Source of the DNA: Danxiaibacter flavus
GTDB taxonomy: Bacteria; Bacteroidota; Bacteroidia; Chitinophagales; Chitinophagaceae
Direction: 5' to 3'
Assembly: GCF_041060425.1 (NCBI RefSeq)
Contig: NZ_JAULBC010000002.1
Location: 186,001-250,000 of the forward strand
Length of the DNA: 64,000 nucleotides
The translations under genes and the position numbers were made by a program. Under the pieces are notes generated by a model that was given only the letters and a program-made list of their open reading frames with translations, was not told the origin of the DNA and ran no database searches. Each line of letters begins with the position of its first letter. The stretch's first letter is position 1. Of this stretch, positions 1-9,466 are shown piece after piece.

Positions 1-109
1 GTCCGAATTAACTAATAGTTCAATATCATTATTGTCGGACTAAATTTCAATAAATTGAGTCGCAATCTTTACCGGATAATAGTTATCGCTGATCTTCCGT
101 CAAAAACAA

Positions 110-253
110 ATCCCGGAGGGATGAAATTATTATAGCAAATGCCAAAAACTATTTCTCAAAACCCCGACGGGGTGACATTTTATAATGCCACCCCGTCGGG
201 GTTTTAAATACAGATGTGCATTCCTTTCTATAATAATTTCATCCCTTCGGGAT
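110..253. repeat. REP-like nested palindromic element
   Basis: Outer inverted arms at 110-135 and 228-253 are 26 bp each and match at 25 of 26 positions. Each outer arm carries its own small palindrome around CCCGGAGGG or CCCTTCGGG. Nested inside are perfect 17-bp arms at 158-174 and 189-205 centred on CCCCGACGGGG. The arrangement resembles a bacterial interspersed mosaic element built from paired REP sequences. REPs are mobilised by RAYT (Y1) transposases in other bacteria, but no such gene is in this window. The rest of 1-401 shows no convincing gene. Confidence 0.75.
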
Positions 254-401
254 TGCTCCTCTTCCATAATTAAAAAACCTGTTTTAAATCAATTTGATTC
301 AGATCTCATCATCTTAACTTTCATTAACATTAATCCAATGCTGCTTAACCCCCTTTCATACAGAGTAGAAATACTTTCGTAGACGCAAAACTTTACCTGT
401 C

Positions 402-3212
402 ATGAAAGGATTTTGGTTAACCGGCTTTCTGCTATTACTTGTCACTTTATCTGCAACGGCACAAAATGGTGTTATCAAAGGCGAAGCGTATGATACTTTA
501 TCGAAGCTAATAATCCCGGACGCCACGGTGACTATCATGAAAAAAAAGGATAGTTCATTGGTTTCATTCAGCATGACGGACCAGGCGGGAAGATTTTCTA
601 TCAGCAATCTTGCAACTGGCGAATATCGTTTGCTGATAACGCATGTAGCTTACCATAATAAAACAATCTTTTTCACTGTAGATGGAAAACGAGCCAATAC
701 TGATTTGGGACGAATAATACTTAATGATAAAAAAACAACACTTGCTGAAGTGGTTGTTACCAGTGAAGCTCCACCTGTTACGCTTGTCGGTGATACCGTG
801 CAATACAATGCAGGTTCTTTTAAAACGCAACCCAATGCCAGCGTAGAGCAATTATTAAAAAGGCTGCCCGGCGTGCAGGTCGATAAAGATGGAACGGTTA
901 AGGCACAGGGCCAAACAGTGAATCGTGTGCTTGTTGATGGAAAAGAGTTTTTTGGTAATGACCCAAAAATGGCAACAAAGAATCTGTCGGCTGATGCGAT
1001 AGACAAAGTGCAGGTATACGACAAACAAAGTGAGCAATCGCAGTTAACTGGTTTTGATGATGGCAATAGTGAAAAGACCATCAACCTGAAATTGAAAAAA
1101 GATCAGAAGAAAGGAGGCTTTGGAAAAATAACGGGAGGTGGTGGTACAGCTGATCGATATGAAGGCCGTTTTAACCTGAATTCATTCAAAGGCGCACGGC
1201 AAATGTCAGCTATTGGTATGGCCAATAATATCAACGCCGAAGGATTCTCCTTTATGGATCTCATGAATTTTAGCGGAGAGCTGAGCCGTATGATGCGCAA
1301 TGGAAATGGCAACGCAACTATCAACCTCACACAGCAGGACCAAAATGCAGGCTCAATCGGAAACGATAATAAGGGCATCCGGACTATTTGGGGAAGTGGC
1401 TTAAATTACAATAATATTATCGGTAATAAGCTGGACTGGTCAAGCAGTTATTTTTACAATCACTATAACCCTCAGACACAGACAGATATACAACGGCAAT
1501 ACATTCTGCCGGATTCATCTTACTTCTACAGGCAAAACAATTTGACAGACAATATTAATAACAGTCACCGGATCAGCATAGCTGCGGATTACGTTATTGA
1601 TTCATTCCACTCGATCAGGTTCGCTCCTAAGTTTGGCTATCAACAAACGAATAACAAAGTTGTAAATGATTATGCACAGTATGGAGAAGACGACCACGTA
1701 AGCAACACCGGCGCATCAAAATCAATCAACAATAGCCACGCTTTTAACTTTCAGAGTGATCTTTTATTCAGAAAAAAATTCAGACGAAAAGGACGGACGT
1801 TTTCAGTTAATATGCAAACCTCATTTAACAATAGCCAGGGCGATGAAGCTTTGCTCTCCCTTAGTAATTTTTTTGATGGAGCAGGTACCGGCTACCGGAA
1901 CGATTCCATCAATCAACATATAAACACTGCAGGCAATTTATCGGGTTACACAGTTAAAGTTGTATATACAGAACCTCTGTCACGCCGGTCAATCCTGGAG
2001 TTTAGCGCGGGTGGCGGTCATACAAAAAGCGCTTCTAACAAAGCCACATATGACTATGATCAAACAAGTGGTAAATACGAACATCTCAATGATTCTTTAA
2101 GCAATGAGTTTAGCAACAGTTATGGATTTATGAATGCCGGGCTTCGACTGCGCGTGCAAAAAAAGAAATTTAATTATGCTATTGGTTTTTCAGTACAACG
2201 TGCACAGCTGGATGGCACCATCATTAGCGGCATTAAAGATTCTTTACTTGCAAAAACATTCACTAACCTCCTACCCGTCGCGCGCTTTCAGTACAACTTT
2301 ACAAAAAACAAGAATCTTATACTTAGTTACCGCTCTCTTACCAATCCTCCTTCCATATCGCAGTTACAACCGGTTCCTGATATCAGCGACCGTCTGAATA
2401 TCAAATACGGTAATCCCGATCTGAAACAGGAATTTATTCACTTGTTACAGATCAACTATATGGGCGTAAATCCATTTGCGAACAAAAACCTGTTTGCGTT
2501 CTTTAATCTGATGAGAACGGATGACAAGATTGTAAATTATGATTCCCTTTATGCCAATGGCGTAAAAACAACCAGGCCGGTAAATGTGAACGGTGTATAT
2601 AATCTCACAGGTAACATTGACCTCGGACTGCCGGTGCGTTTTATTAAAGGAACGATGAGAGTTGGGAGCAGCCTCGGTTACAACAGAGGTCCGCAGTTTA
2701 TCAATGGTGAAAAAAATACCATTAGCACATTTAGTGCCGGGCCCCGATTGGCTTTCGATATTAATCCAACAGAAAAAATATTCTTCTCTGTAAATGGCGG
2801 CATCAGTTATAATTATACCGCTTACTCTCTGCAACCGTCATCAAATACCCGTTACTTTTCACAATTGTATGAAGCTGAATATAGCTGGCAGTTACCTGCT
2901 AAGTTTAATTTTAATACTGATTTCAGTTATACAGTAAACAATCGCTTATCTGCTGGTTTCAATGCAAATGTGCCCTTATGGAATGCCTCTGTAAGCAGGC
3001 TGTTTTTAAAGTTCAATCGCGGCGAACTTAAGCTGAAAATAAATGATATATTAAACCGGAATGTAAGTGTAAGCCGTACAAGCAATCAGAATTATATTGA
3101 AGATGTTCGTGCTAATACACTCAAACGATTTGTACTGTTGAGTTTTACTTATAGCTTAAGTAAAACCGGGCTGGGAAACAACAATGGCCCCGGACCAATA
3201 AAATTGCGATAG
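402..3212 (+). CDS. TonB-receptor-like outer-membrane beta-barrel protein
   Basis: A 936-residue outer-membrane protein. Residues 1-21 form a signal peptide ending SATAQ. Residues ~24-100 look like a carboxypeptidase-regulatory-like (Ig) domain, including DQAGRFSISNL. Residues ~125-220 look like a TonB plug domain (LLKRLPGVQVDKDG, then VLVDGKEFFGNDP). The rest is rich in alternating aromatic strands and fits the 'outer membrane beta-barrel' family (PF14905 type). This family resembles SusC/TonB receptors, but its substrate is generally unknown. It may form a locus with the GLPGLI gene and two-component system downstream, because GLPGLI genes often neighbour such barrels. The barrel and plug call is confident; the ligand is unknown. 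Confidence 0.88.
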   Translation: MKGFWLTGFLLLLVTLSATAQNGVIKGEAYDTLSKLIIPDATVTIMKKKDSSLVSFSMTDQAGRFSISNLATGEYRLLITHVAYHNKTIFFTVDGKRANTDLGRIILNDKKTTLAEVVVTSEAPPVTLVGDTVQYNAGSFKTQPNASVEQLLKRLPGVQVDKDGTVKAQGQTVNRVLVDGKEFFGNDPKMATKNLSADAIDKVQVYDKQSEQSQLTGFDDGNSEKTINLKLKKDQKKGGFGKITGGGGTADRYEGRFNLNSFKGARQMSAIGMANNINAEGFSFMDLMNFSGELSRMMRNGNGNATINLTQQDQNAGSIGNDNKGIRTIWGSGLNYNNIIGNKLDWSSSYFYNHYNPQTQTDIQRQYILPDSSYFYRQNNLTDNINNSHRISIAADYVIDSFHSIRFAPKFGYQQTNNKVVNDYAQYGEDDHVSNTGASKSINNSHAFNFQSDLLFRKKFRRKGRTFSVNMQTSFNNSQGDEALLSLSNFFDGAGTGYRNDSINQHINTAGNLSGYTVKVVYTEPLSRRSILEFSAGGGHTKSASNKATYDYDQTSGKYEHLNDSLSNEFSNSYGFMNAGLRLRVQKKKFNYAIGFSVQRAQLDGTIISGIKDSLLAKTFTNLLPVARFQYNFTKNKNLILSYRSLTNPPSISQLQPVPDISDRLNIKYGNPDLKQEFIHLLQINYMGVNPFANKNLFAFFNLMRTDDKIVNYDSLYANGVKTTRPVNVNGVYNLTGNIDLGLPVRFIKGTMRVGSSLGYNRGPQFINGEKNTISTFSAGPRLAFDINPTEKIFFSVNGGISYNYTAYSLQPSSNTRYFSQLYEAEYSWQLPAKFNFNTDFSYTVNNRLSAGFNANVPLWNASVSRLFLKFNRGELKLKINDILNRNVSVSRTSNQNYIEDVRANTLKRFVLLSFTYSLSKTGLGNNNGPGPIKLR

Positions 3213-3423
3213 CAATATCCGCGTTCGATAAGCGCCGTACATAAAATATTAACGCTCATCGAACGAGGATATAAACAAAAGACAAATAGAAATACAATGT
3301 CGTTTAGTTAAGACAAAATTATTTATTTGATTGCTTTAGTTAGACTGATTAAGATTGAACTCATGTCGACCGGAAAATTTGGTTAACCACAATCAAAAAG
3401 GTAATGACAGTAAGCCTGGTGTG

Positions 3424-3574
3424 ATAGCCCATAGGGCTTTAAGCTCAATAGAAAAGCCAAATAATTTATGCTTCTTTTGTCCGTAGGACATTAACCCTTT
3501 CGTTGGTTAAAGCCCTAACGGGCTATGGGGTTCCCGATTCGACCACTTCTATTGAGCTTAATTCCCTACGGGAA
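3424..3574. repeat. Cluster of REP-like palindromes
   Basis: Perfect 15-bp inverted arms TTAAGCTCAATAGAA at 3439-3453 and its complement at 3547-3561 enclose a series of small hairpins. These are AGCCC/GGGCT copies near 3426-3438 and 3511-3523, TGTCC/GGACA at 3479-3491, TTAACC/GGTTAA at 3491-3509 and TTCCC/GGGAA at 3562-3574. The structure is similar in kind to the 110-253 element but has different words. The rest of the 3213-3748 gap holds a degenerate 'gtcgagagacctctcc' type repeat (3612-3675) and no gene. Confidence 0.65.
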
Positions 3575-3748
3575 AAATTATAACTGTTATAAAATCTGTC
3601 ATCGGCACGACAAGAGACATCTCCCGCTATTCAACAGGCTAATAGTCGAGAGACCTCTCCTGCGTCGAGGTGACGATACCAGTGCTAAAACGTAATTCTT
3701 ATCTAAACGATATTGAAATAGAAATACATTAAGGTTTATCAATTTTCC

Positions 3749-4537
3749 TCAGTCCGCCGAGATCCTGAAATTTCCATTACGATTGTTTATTTCTTCAATC
3801 ATTTTGTTGCGTTCTGCAACAAACTCAGCAGCTGTTACTTTCTTACCCTTTGCCGGTTCTTTAATGGCTGACAGATCCGCCTTTGGCGATATTTCAATGG
3901 CTACATAAACGGTTCGGCCGTTATCGTTTTCTAATTCCAACATGGCCCCGGGCAATTGTCCTTGCATTTCAGGCGCTGCAGGAACGGGAATATCCGTAGC
4001 AAACCAGGCGGTAACCACTGACGTATCTTCAACCTCGTTGCGTTCCATTTTACCATTGTCCATAGACATCTTCATATGTTTAACAATTTCCTGTGTCGTT
4101 GCTTTTTGGCAAACGTGGCCAAGAATACTTTTTGTCTCATTACTTAGTTTCCAGTTGCCGGCTTTGATACTGTCTGTTATCACAAATGTTTTATCAAAGA
4201 ATTCCTGTTGCTGAACTTTGCGGGCATTTTGAAAATCGCAATAGGTGGCATCATCGGCACCACCTCCAAAAGTCCGGATCATTAAATGGTCTCCGGCAGG
4301 AGCTGGTTCTTCCTCAGGCATATCATCTTCCTGTTGCTTCAACATCATCTTATTATTGGCAAAGTCCACTTCAAATTTATTGACCATTTTTTGCACCGAA
4401 CTTTCAGGCCCGTTTCCACGATCCAGGATCATTTGTCTTTGTACAGTACGCTGGTAAATTATCTTACCTTCTTTCTGTTGTGCCTGAATGGTTGCGAAGG
4501 TTAACATCCCTATGCACGAGAAAGTTAGTTTGTTCAT
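3749..4537 (-). CDS. GLPGLI family protein
   Basis: A 262-residue exported protein with a signal peptide at residues 1-19 (TIQAQ). It matches the GLPGLI family layout: an early 'GKIIYQR' strand, a central GNWKLSNETKSILGHVCQKA segment, and the family-naming motif, here QLPGAMLEL at 194-202. Function of the family is unknown; members are Bacteroidota-specific and often sit next to TonB-like outer-membrane barrels, as here. An insertion at ~65-95 is rich in Glu/Pro then Gly (EEEPAPAGDH, GGGADD). Transcribed towards the barrel gene and divergently from the histidine kinase. A TAGCTTTG -7 element precedes it. Confidence 0.85.
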   Translation of the reverse strand: MNKLTFSCIGMLTFATIQAQQKEGKIIYQRTVQRQMILDRGNGPESSVQKMVNKFEVDFANNKMMLKQQEDDMPEEEPAPAGDHLMIRTFGGGADDATYCDFQNARKVQQQEFFDKTFVITDSIKAGNWKLSNETKSILGHVCQKATTQEIVKHMKMSMDNGKMERNEVEDTSVVTAWFATDIPVPAAPEMQGQLPGAMLELENDNGRTVYVAIEISPKADLSAIKEPAKGKKVTAAEFVAERNKMIEEINNRNGNFRISAD

Positions 4538-4554
4538 AATGTTTTGATTTTAAC

Positions 4555-4562
4555 CAAAGCTA
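4555..4562 (-). promoter_or_regulatory. -7 element (TAGCTTTG) of GLPGLI gene
   Basis: On the minus strand TAGCTTTG fits the Bacteroidota TAnnTTTG consensus and lies 17 bp before the start codon, so the expected leader is only about 10-12 nt. Confidence 0.5.
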
Positions 4563-4648
4563 GCCACAGCACTTTTCGCATCAGGTTAAGTCCCCTTGCT
4601 TTAAGGTTAATAAAGGTTAAAACAAAAGCAACGTCACACGCATTCTTA

Positions 4649-4656
4649 TAAATTTG
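4649..4656 (+). promoter_or_regulatory. -7 element (TAAATTTG) of histidine kinase gene
   Basis: TAAATTTG matches TAnnTTTG and ends 8 bp before the ATG at 4665. The transcript would start within a few bases of the start codon, which would give a leaderless or near-leaderless mRNA. Confidence 0.5.
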
Positions 4657-4664
4657 TAAAAGAA

Positions 4665-6281
4665 ATGAACAGGCTTCGCACGCTAGCAATTTTAATGGTG
4701 ATTGCCATTGCGGGAATAACCGGCTTCCAGGTATACTGGCTGAAGGACAACTATGACCGTGAACACCAGAACCTGCAAATAAAAACAAACGCTTCCTTTT
4801 ATCAAACTGTGCTCAGGCTCCAGACTTCTAAACTGAAATTGGATTCGATGCGTCCTGCGCTGGGTCCCGTTATAAGAGAAGACTCGAAAAACGACCGGCC
4901 AGTAATAACAATTGCCAGTCTAATTCAGGAAAAAATGAGGGAGTCTGATGTAGATTCCACCCGGCAAAGAAAAGTTTTCATTGGGACTTCAAGACTAAGG
5001 ACGATATCAGACAGAGCGGATAGTTCAGGCTCACCGCCCTTAATTCGCAAAACAGAAACACATCAATGGGATTCCGCTAAACGTGAAAACCAGGTTTTTG
5101 TCAACTACACCTTTAAAAGGGATGACGGTTTGCCGCGGGTGCCTATGGTTCTTCCTGATGTTATCGCACGAAGCACAAAAGATACTGTAAGCGGTACCGA
5201 AGTAAGAATGATGTTTAATGTAGATTCGCTCTACTCAAGCGACTCAGTCACCATCCGCGAAATAGATTCAGCTTATAGCGCAAGGCTTAACGCTGATAAA
5301 ATGAATGTTGCGTTTAGTGTTTCCCGGATAAACGCTTTTGAGCCAGGTCGTTCAAATGATGTAACCATCGGACTTGCCAAGCCGGTAACTTATCGTCTCT
5401 CACTTCAGCATGTACCTTCATATATTTTTTCTCAGCTTAAAACGCCTTTACTTTTTTCTATTCTACTGGTGGGCATTACCATTGCCTCATTTGTTTTGTT
5501 GTATAGTAGCCTGGTAAAGCAGCGCAGGCTTACACAAATGAAAAACGATCTTATCAGTAATATTACGCACGAACTTAAAACACCTATTGCCACAGTAAGC
5601 GTTGCCGTTGAAGCATTAAAGAATTTTAAGGCAATGGATGATCCTGAACGAACACAGGAATACCTCAACATATCGCAAAATGAGCTACAACGCCTGAGTT
5701 TACTGGTTGACAAGGTACTTAAACTATCCATGTTTGAAAATAAGTCCATAGCGCTGGAAAAGGAATATTTCGACCTTGCCGCACTGTGCAAGCAAGTAAT
5801 TAATTCTATGAAATGGCAATTTGAAAAACAGGATGCCACAATAACTTTTACGACAACAGGTGACAGGTTTACCATACATGCAGACAAACTGCACATAACA
5901 AGTGTTATATACAATCTGCTTGACAATGCATTGAAATATAGCCGGGATAATCCGGTTATTCATGTTGAATTATTGTCTCACAAACAACATGTGGAAATGC
6001 GTGTAAGCGATAACGGCATTGGCATACCGCCCGAATACAAGCAAAAAGTATTTGAAAAGTTTTTCCGTGTGCCGGGAAATAACAGGCATGACATTAAGGG
6101 ATATGGCCTGGGATTAAGCTATGTAGATCATATTGCAAAAAGCCATCAGGGTTTTGCAGAAGTAAAAAGCGAACCTGGTAAAGGCAGCACTTTTATTGTA
6201 CACATTCCATATGAAGAAGCGGCCATAATTGAGTTTGATGAAAACAGAAAGATCATAAAGAAAACTATCCGCATTGGATGA
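4665..6281 (+). CDS. Sensor histidine kinase
   Basis: A 538-residue inner-membrane sensor kinase. TM1 is at ~5-26, the periplasmic region at ~27-258 has no recognised fold, and TM2 is at ~261-283. A HisKA domain follows, with phospho-acceptor His302 in NITHELKTPIA. The HATPase_c domain shows the N box (NLLDNALKYS), G1 box (DNGIGIPPEYKQKVFEKFFR) and G2 box (GYGLGLSYV). The stop overlaps the response regulator start by 4 bp (ATGA), so the two are translationally coupled. The signal sensed is not evident. The neighbouring barrel and GLPGLI genes are candidate targets by position only. Confidence 0.93.
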   Translation: MNRLRTLAILMVIAIAGITGFQVYWLKDNYDREHQNLQIKTNASFYQTVLRLQTSKLKLDSMRPALGPVIREDSKNDRPVITIASLIQEKMRESDVDSTRQRKVFIGTSRLRTISDRADSSGSPPLIRKTETHQWDSAKRENQVFVNYTFKRDDGLPRVPMVLPDVIARSTKDTVSGTEVRMMFNVDSLYSSDSVTIREIDSAYSARLNADKMNVAFSVSRINAFEPGRSNDVTIGLAKPVTYRLSLQHVPSYIFSQLKTPLLFSILLVGITIASFVLLYSSLVKQRRLTQMKNDLISNITHELKTPIATVSVAVEALKNFKAMDDPERTQEYLNISQNELQRLSLLVDKVLKLSMFENKSIALEKEYFDLAALCKQVINSMKWQFEKQDATITFTTTGDRFTIHADKLHITSVIYNLLDNALKYSRDNPVIHVELLSHKQHVEMRVSDNGIGIPPEYKQKVFEKFFRVPGNNRHDIKGYGLGLSYVDHIAKSHQGFAEVKSEPGKGSTFIVHIPYEEAAIIEFDENRKIIKKTIRIG

Positions 6282-6961
6282 GCACAAAAATATTATATAT
6301 AGAAGATGAATTATTCCTTGGCAAGATAGTTAAGGAAAGCCTTGAAAGCCGTGGCTTTGAAGTGATCATGGAAAGCAATGGTGCAAGGGCTACTGAATTA
6401 TATAAACAAAGCAACCCGGATGTATGTGTGCTTGATATTATGTTGCCTGGTAAGGATGGATTTACTATTGCAGATGAGATAAGAAGCATGAACAACAAAG
6501 TGCCTATTATTTTTCTTACGGCAAAAACACAAACGGCAGATGTAGTGAAAGGTTTTAATGTAGGTGGCAATGATTATATCCGCAAGCCATTTAGCATTGA
6601 GGAACTTATTGTACGCATACAGAATGTTACAAAAGGAACTGAAACGCAGTTACCTAAAACAAACGGAGATACATTTTCAATTGGTAAATACAATTTTCAA
6701 CAAAGCCGGCAAATACTAAAAAATAACGAAGAAGAGAGAAAGTTATCTTACAGGGAAAGCGAGCTTTTAAAGCTGCTATACAATAACCGCCAGCAAATAA
6801 TTCAACGCAGGGATATACTTAACCTATTGTGGGGAAATGATTCATTTTTTAATAGCCGTAATCTCGATGTTTACATCACCAAACTGCGGGGTTATTTAAA
6901 AGATGATCCTACGCTTGAAATAATTACGATTAAAGGAATCGGCTACCGGTTTGTAATGTAA
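6278..6961 (+). CDS. OmpR-family response regulator
   Basis: A 227-residue regulator. The receiver domain (1-~118) has acidic residues Glu9/Asp10, phospho-acceptor Asp53 (VLDIMLPGKDG), the Thr81 switch residue and Lys103 (YIRKPF). A C-terminal winged-helix DNA-binding domain (~130-227) contains SYRESELLKLL and ends with the characteristic ITIKGIGYRFVM. It is the cognate partner of the upstream kinase, sharing ATGA overlap. Residues are complete, so a normal phosphorylation-dependent regulator is expected. Confidence 0.94.
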   Translation: MSTKILYIEDELFLGKIVKESLESRGFEVIMESNGARATELYKQSNPDVCVLDIMLPGKDGFTIADEIRSMNNKVPIIFLTAKTQTADVVKGFNVGGNDYIRKPFSIEELIVRIQNVTKGTETQLPKTNGDTFSIGKYNFQQSRQILKNNEEERKLSYRESELLKLLYNNRQQIIQRRDILNLLWGNDSFFNSRNLDVYITKLRGYLKDDPTLEIITIKGIGYRFVM

Positions 6962-7011
6962 CTCAATCAAATACCAACAACAATCAAAATAGAACCGGAT
7001 AAAAATTAAAA

Positions 7012-7037
7012 CCCCGCCTGAATATGTTCAGACGGGG
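7012..7037 (-). terminator. Terminator between response regulator and mqnA
   Basis: CCCCGCCTGAA and TTCAGACGGGG form an 11-bp stem with one mismatch. On the minus strand it is followed by a T-rich tail (TTTTAATTTTTA), so it best serves mqnA, but it sits between convergent genes and may act both ways. Confidence 0.75.
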
Positions 7038-7077
7038 CTTATAGTTCGTTTTAGAATTTGATTCAAAACTCAGAAAT

Positions 7078-7839
7078 CTAGAAGGCTCTTTGAGTTTTGA
7101 ATTCTTCCAGATATTGAAGGAAAAGTTCCATGCCTTTTCTTTTCTCCTCCGTCAATTGATAGCTGATATTATGCGTATAATAAGTATGCAGATCATAAAC
7201 CGGGCATGGATTTTCTGCAATCACTTCTTCAAGGTGCTCGAAACCTAAAGCATTGGCTGCATTAAACTCCTCAATAAAATCTTCGGACAATGGCTTGTTA
7301 GAGATCCACGCAGCAAACATAAATGGCAGCCCCGTCATGGCTCTCCATGAAGAAGCGAGGTCATAGATATAGGGTGATACTTTACGCTGAGCAAGTGCCC
7401 TGTCCCCTATTACAACGCCAGCAGTCGTTCCTTTAATGTCGTCAATATAACCTTCGCTGGCATCTTCAAGGATTGGATCTACTTTCCAATAATGCTTCAG
7501 TAACACTTTAGCAAGATTTACCGAAGTACGGCTTTGATAATCCAACAGCACTTTTTCAACCTTTTCGATCGGCACTTCGCTGAACAGGCAAACGCTGGCC
7601 ACATCGGCTTCGGCACCAATGCAAAAATCGCCCACAATATGCCATTCTTTCAATTTGGGAATCGCCGCTACCGGTACCAGCCCGATGTCAATTGTGCCAT
7701 CAACCAGCATTCCGGCTACTTTGGAAGGATAATCTTCTATTAATTCTATTTGCTTTAATAAATGGGTTGAACGTTTAATGCCATAGACCAATGGCTTAGT
7801 ATTTAAATAACTGACTGCACCTACTTTAATCTTCTTCAT
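7078..7839 (-). CDS. mqnA: Chorismate dehydratase (menaquinone biosynthesis, futalosine pathway)
   Basis: A 253-residue cytosolic enzyme of the MqnA family, recognised by the N-terminal KIKVGAVSYLNTKPLVYGI. The periplasmic-binding-protein-like fold is indicated by DIGLVPVAA, GVVIGDRAL and LPFMFAAWIS. It converts chorismate to 3-(1-carboxyvinyl)oxybenzoate, the first step of the futalosine route to menaquinone. Length is close to that of other MqnA proteins. No other mqn gene is nearby. MqnA and MqnD are related; the N-terminal SYLNTKP motif favours MqnA. Confidence 0.88.
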   Translation of the reverse strand: MKKIKVGAVSYLNTKPLVYGIKRSTHLLKQIELIEDYPSKVAGMLVDGTIDIGLVPVAAIPKLKEWHIVGDFCIGAEADVASVCLFSEVPIEKVEKVLLDYQSRTSVNLAKVLLKHYWKVDPILEDASEGYIDDIKGTTAGVVIGDRALAQRKVSPYIYDLASSWRAMTGLPFMFAAWISNKPLSEDFIEEFNAANALGFEHLEEVIAENPCPVYDLHTYYTHNISYQLTEEKRKGMELFLQYLEEFKTQRAF

Positions 7840-7957
7840 TTCATTTCTTTTCTCACCGTGACGTCATATTGCATACAACTTGCTGATAAACAGCGCATAT
7901 AGCAAGGACAAAACAGCTTTCTTTTAATAAAATCAGCAATTGGAAAGAACTTTCTTT

Positions 7958-7965
7958 TACTTTTG
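7958..7965 (+). promoter_or_regulatory. -7 element (TACTTTTG) upstream of purB
   Basis: TACTTTTG matches TAnnTTTG. The start codon is at 8067, implying a leader of about 95 nt. The 7840-8066 divergent spacer holds no gene. Confidence 0.45.
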
Positions 7966-8066
7966 CGTGCAAATGTAGTGTTAGCGCGTTAAAATAAAGT
8001 AACTGCTTAACCTGATTTTAACTGTTCATTGCCCAATCTAACCTGAACAGTGTTTAAAATAATATT

Positions 8067-9413
8067 ATGGAATTAACTAATCTTACTGCCATTTCTCCTG
8101 TTGACGGTCGTTACCGCAGGCAGGTGGCGCACCTTGATGAGTATTTCTCTGAGTTTGCCCTAATTAAATACCGCGTAATTGTTGAAATAGAATACTTCCT
8201 GTTTCTTGCCGATAAAAAGATCTTCAAGCTGCCAGCAAAAGCAAGGCAGGCGTTGAAAAAAGTGGGTGAAGAATTTAGCCTGGACGATGCACAACAGATA
8301 AAAAATATTGAAAGCATTACCAACCACGATGTAAAAGCGGTTGAATATTTCCTGAAAGAACAGCTTAAAAAAGCAGGTGCTGAGGATGTTGTAGAGTGGG
8401 TGCATTTCGGATTGACGTCCCAGGACATTAACAATACATCTATTCCATTGAGCTGGAAACACTGCATGGAGCATGATTACCTGCCTGCAGTTATTAACCT
8501 GCAAAACAACCTTCATGTGTTGGCTTCTCAATGGAAAGATATTTCCATGCTGGCCAAAACACACGGACAACCCGCTTCTCCTACCAAGCTTGGTAAAGAG
8601 ATCATGGTGTTTGTGGAAAGGCTGGATAACCAGGTACAGTTATTTTCCTACATACCCTATGCAGCAAAATTCGGCGGTGCTACAGGCAACTTTAACGCAC
8701 ACAATATCGCTTTCCCTAAGAAGAACTGGGTGTCGTTAGGAAATGAATTTGTGCAGGACATTTTAGGCTTGCAGCGCATGCAGTTCACTACACAGATTGA
8801 ACACTACGATAATCTTGCTGCACATTTTGATGCCATCAAGCGTATCAATACAATACTGATTGATCTGTGTCGTGATATATGGACATACATCAGCATGGAC
8901 TACTTCAAACAAAGAACTGTAAAAGGTGAAGTAGGTTCAAGTGCAATGCCGCATAAAGTAAACCCGATTGATTTTGAAAATGCTGAAGGAAACCTCGGCG
9001 TAGCTAATTCATTATTAGAACATCTTTCTGCGAAATTGCCCATTAGCAGACTACAGAGAGATCTAACCGATTCTACGGTGCTGCGTAACCTCGGCGTTCC
9101 GGTTGCACATACTTTGATCGCATTGAAATCAATCGAAAAAGGTTTAGGCAAACTGCTTCTGAATGAAGCCAGGCTGAAGGAAGATTTGGAAAACAACTGG
9201 GCTGTTGTTGCTGAGGCAATACAAACAGTGTTAAGAAGAGAAAACTATCCGAATCCATACGAGGCATTGAAAGAATTGACGAGAGGTAAATCAGCTATTA
9301 CAAAACAAGATATTCAGTCTTTTATCACAAGCTTAAAAGTAAGCGCTGATCTGAAGAAAGAATTAAAGGCAATTACACCGCACAATTATACGGGTGTTGC
9401 AGCTGATTATTAA
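8067..9413 (+). CDS. purB: Adenylosuccinate lyase
   Basis: A 448-residue cytosolic enzyme of the fumarase/aspartase superfamily. It cleaves SAICAR to AICAR and adenylosuccinate to AMP, both releasing fumarate in purine synthesis. The N-terminal LTAISPVDGRY, the catalytic-region His166 in AKTHGQPAS, and the signature GSSAMPHKVNP (290-300, with the catalytic serine) are intact. Length and sequence follow the longer E. coli-type PurB rather than the ~430-residue B. subtilis type. It is monocistronic, ending in a hairpin embedded in a repeat. Confidence 0.96.
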   Translation: MELTNLTAISPVDGRYRRQVAHLDEYFSEFALIKYRVIVEIEYFLFLADKKIFKLPAKARQALKKVGEEFSLDDAQQIKNIESITNHDVKAVEYFLKEQLKKAGAEDVVEWVHFGLTSQDINNTSIPLSWKHCMEHDYLPAVINLQNNLHVLASQWKDISMLAKTHGQPASPTKLGKEIMVFVERLDNQVQLFSYIPYAAKFGGATGNFNAHNIAFPKKNWVSLGNEFVQDILGLQRMQFTTQIEHYDNLAAHFDAIKRINTILIDLCRDIWTYISMDYFKQRTVKGEVGSSAMPHKVNPIDFENAEGNLGVANSLLEHLSAKLPISRLQRDLTDSTVLRNLGVPVAHTLIALKSIEKGLGKLLLNEARLKEDLENNWAVVAEAIQTVLRRENYPNPYEALKELTRGKSAITKQDIQSFITSLKVSADLKKELKAITPHNYTGVAADY

Positions 9414-9437
9414 TTTTTTTGAACCACTAAGAACACA

Positions 9438-9466
9438 AAGAAGCACAAAGATTATTTGTGCTTCTT
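9438..9466 (+). terminator. Terminator-like hairpin after purB
   Basis: AAGAAGCACAAA and TTTGTGCTTCTT form a perfect 12-bp stem with a 5-nt loop. The following tract (GCTTTAAT) is only weakly T-rich. The hairpin is built from the 'accac..aagaacacaaag' repeat family that starts directly after the purB stop. Confidence 0.6.

Noticed and set aside
185..382. Plus-strand ORF of 65 residues in the REP-like element
   Set aside because: It is a reading of the palindromic element and its flank, with no signal or domain.
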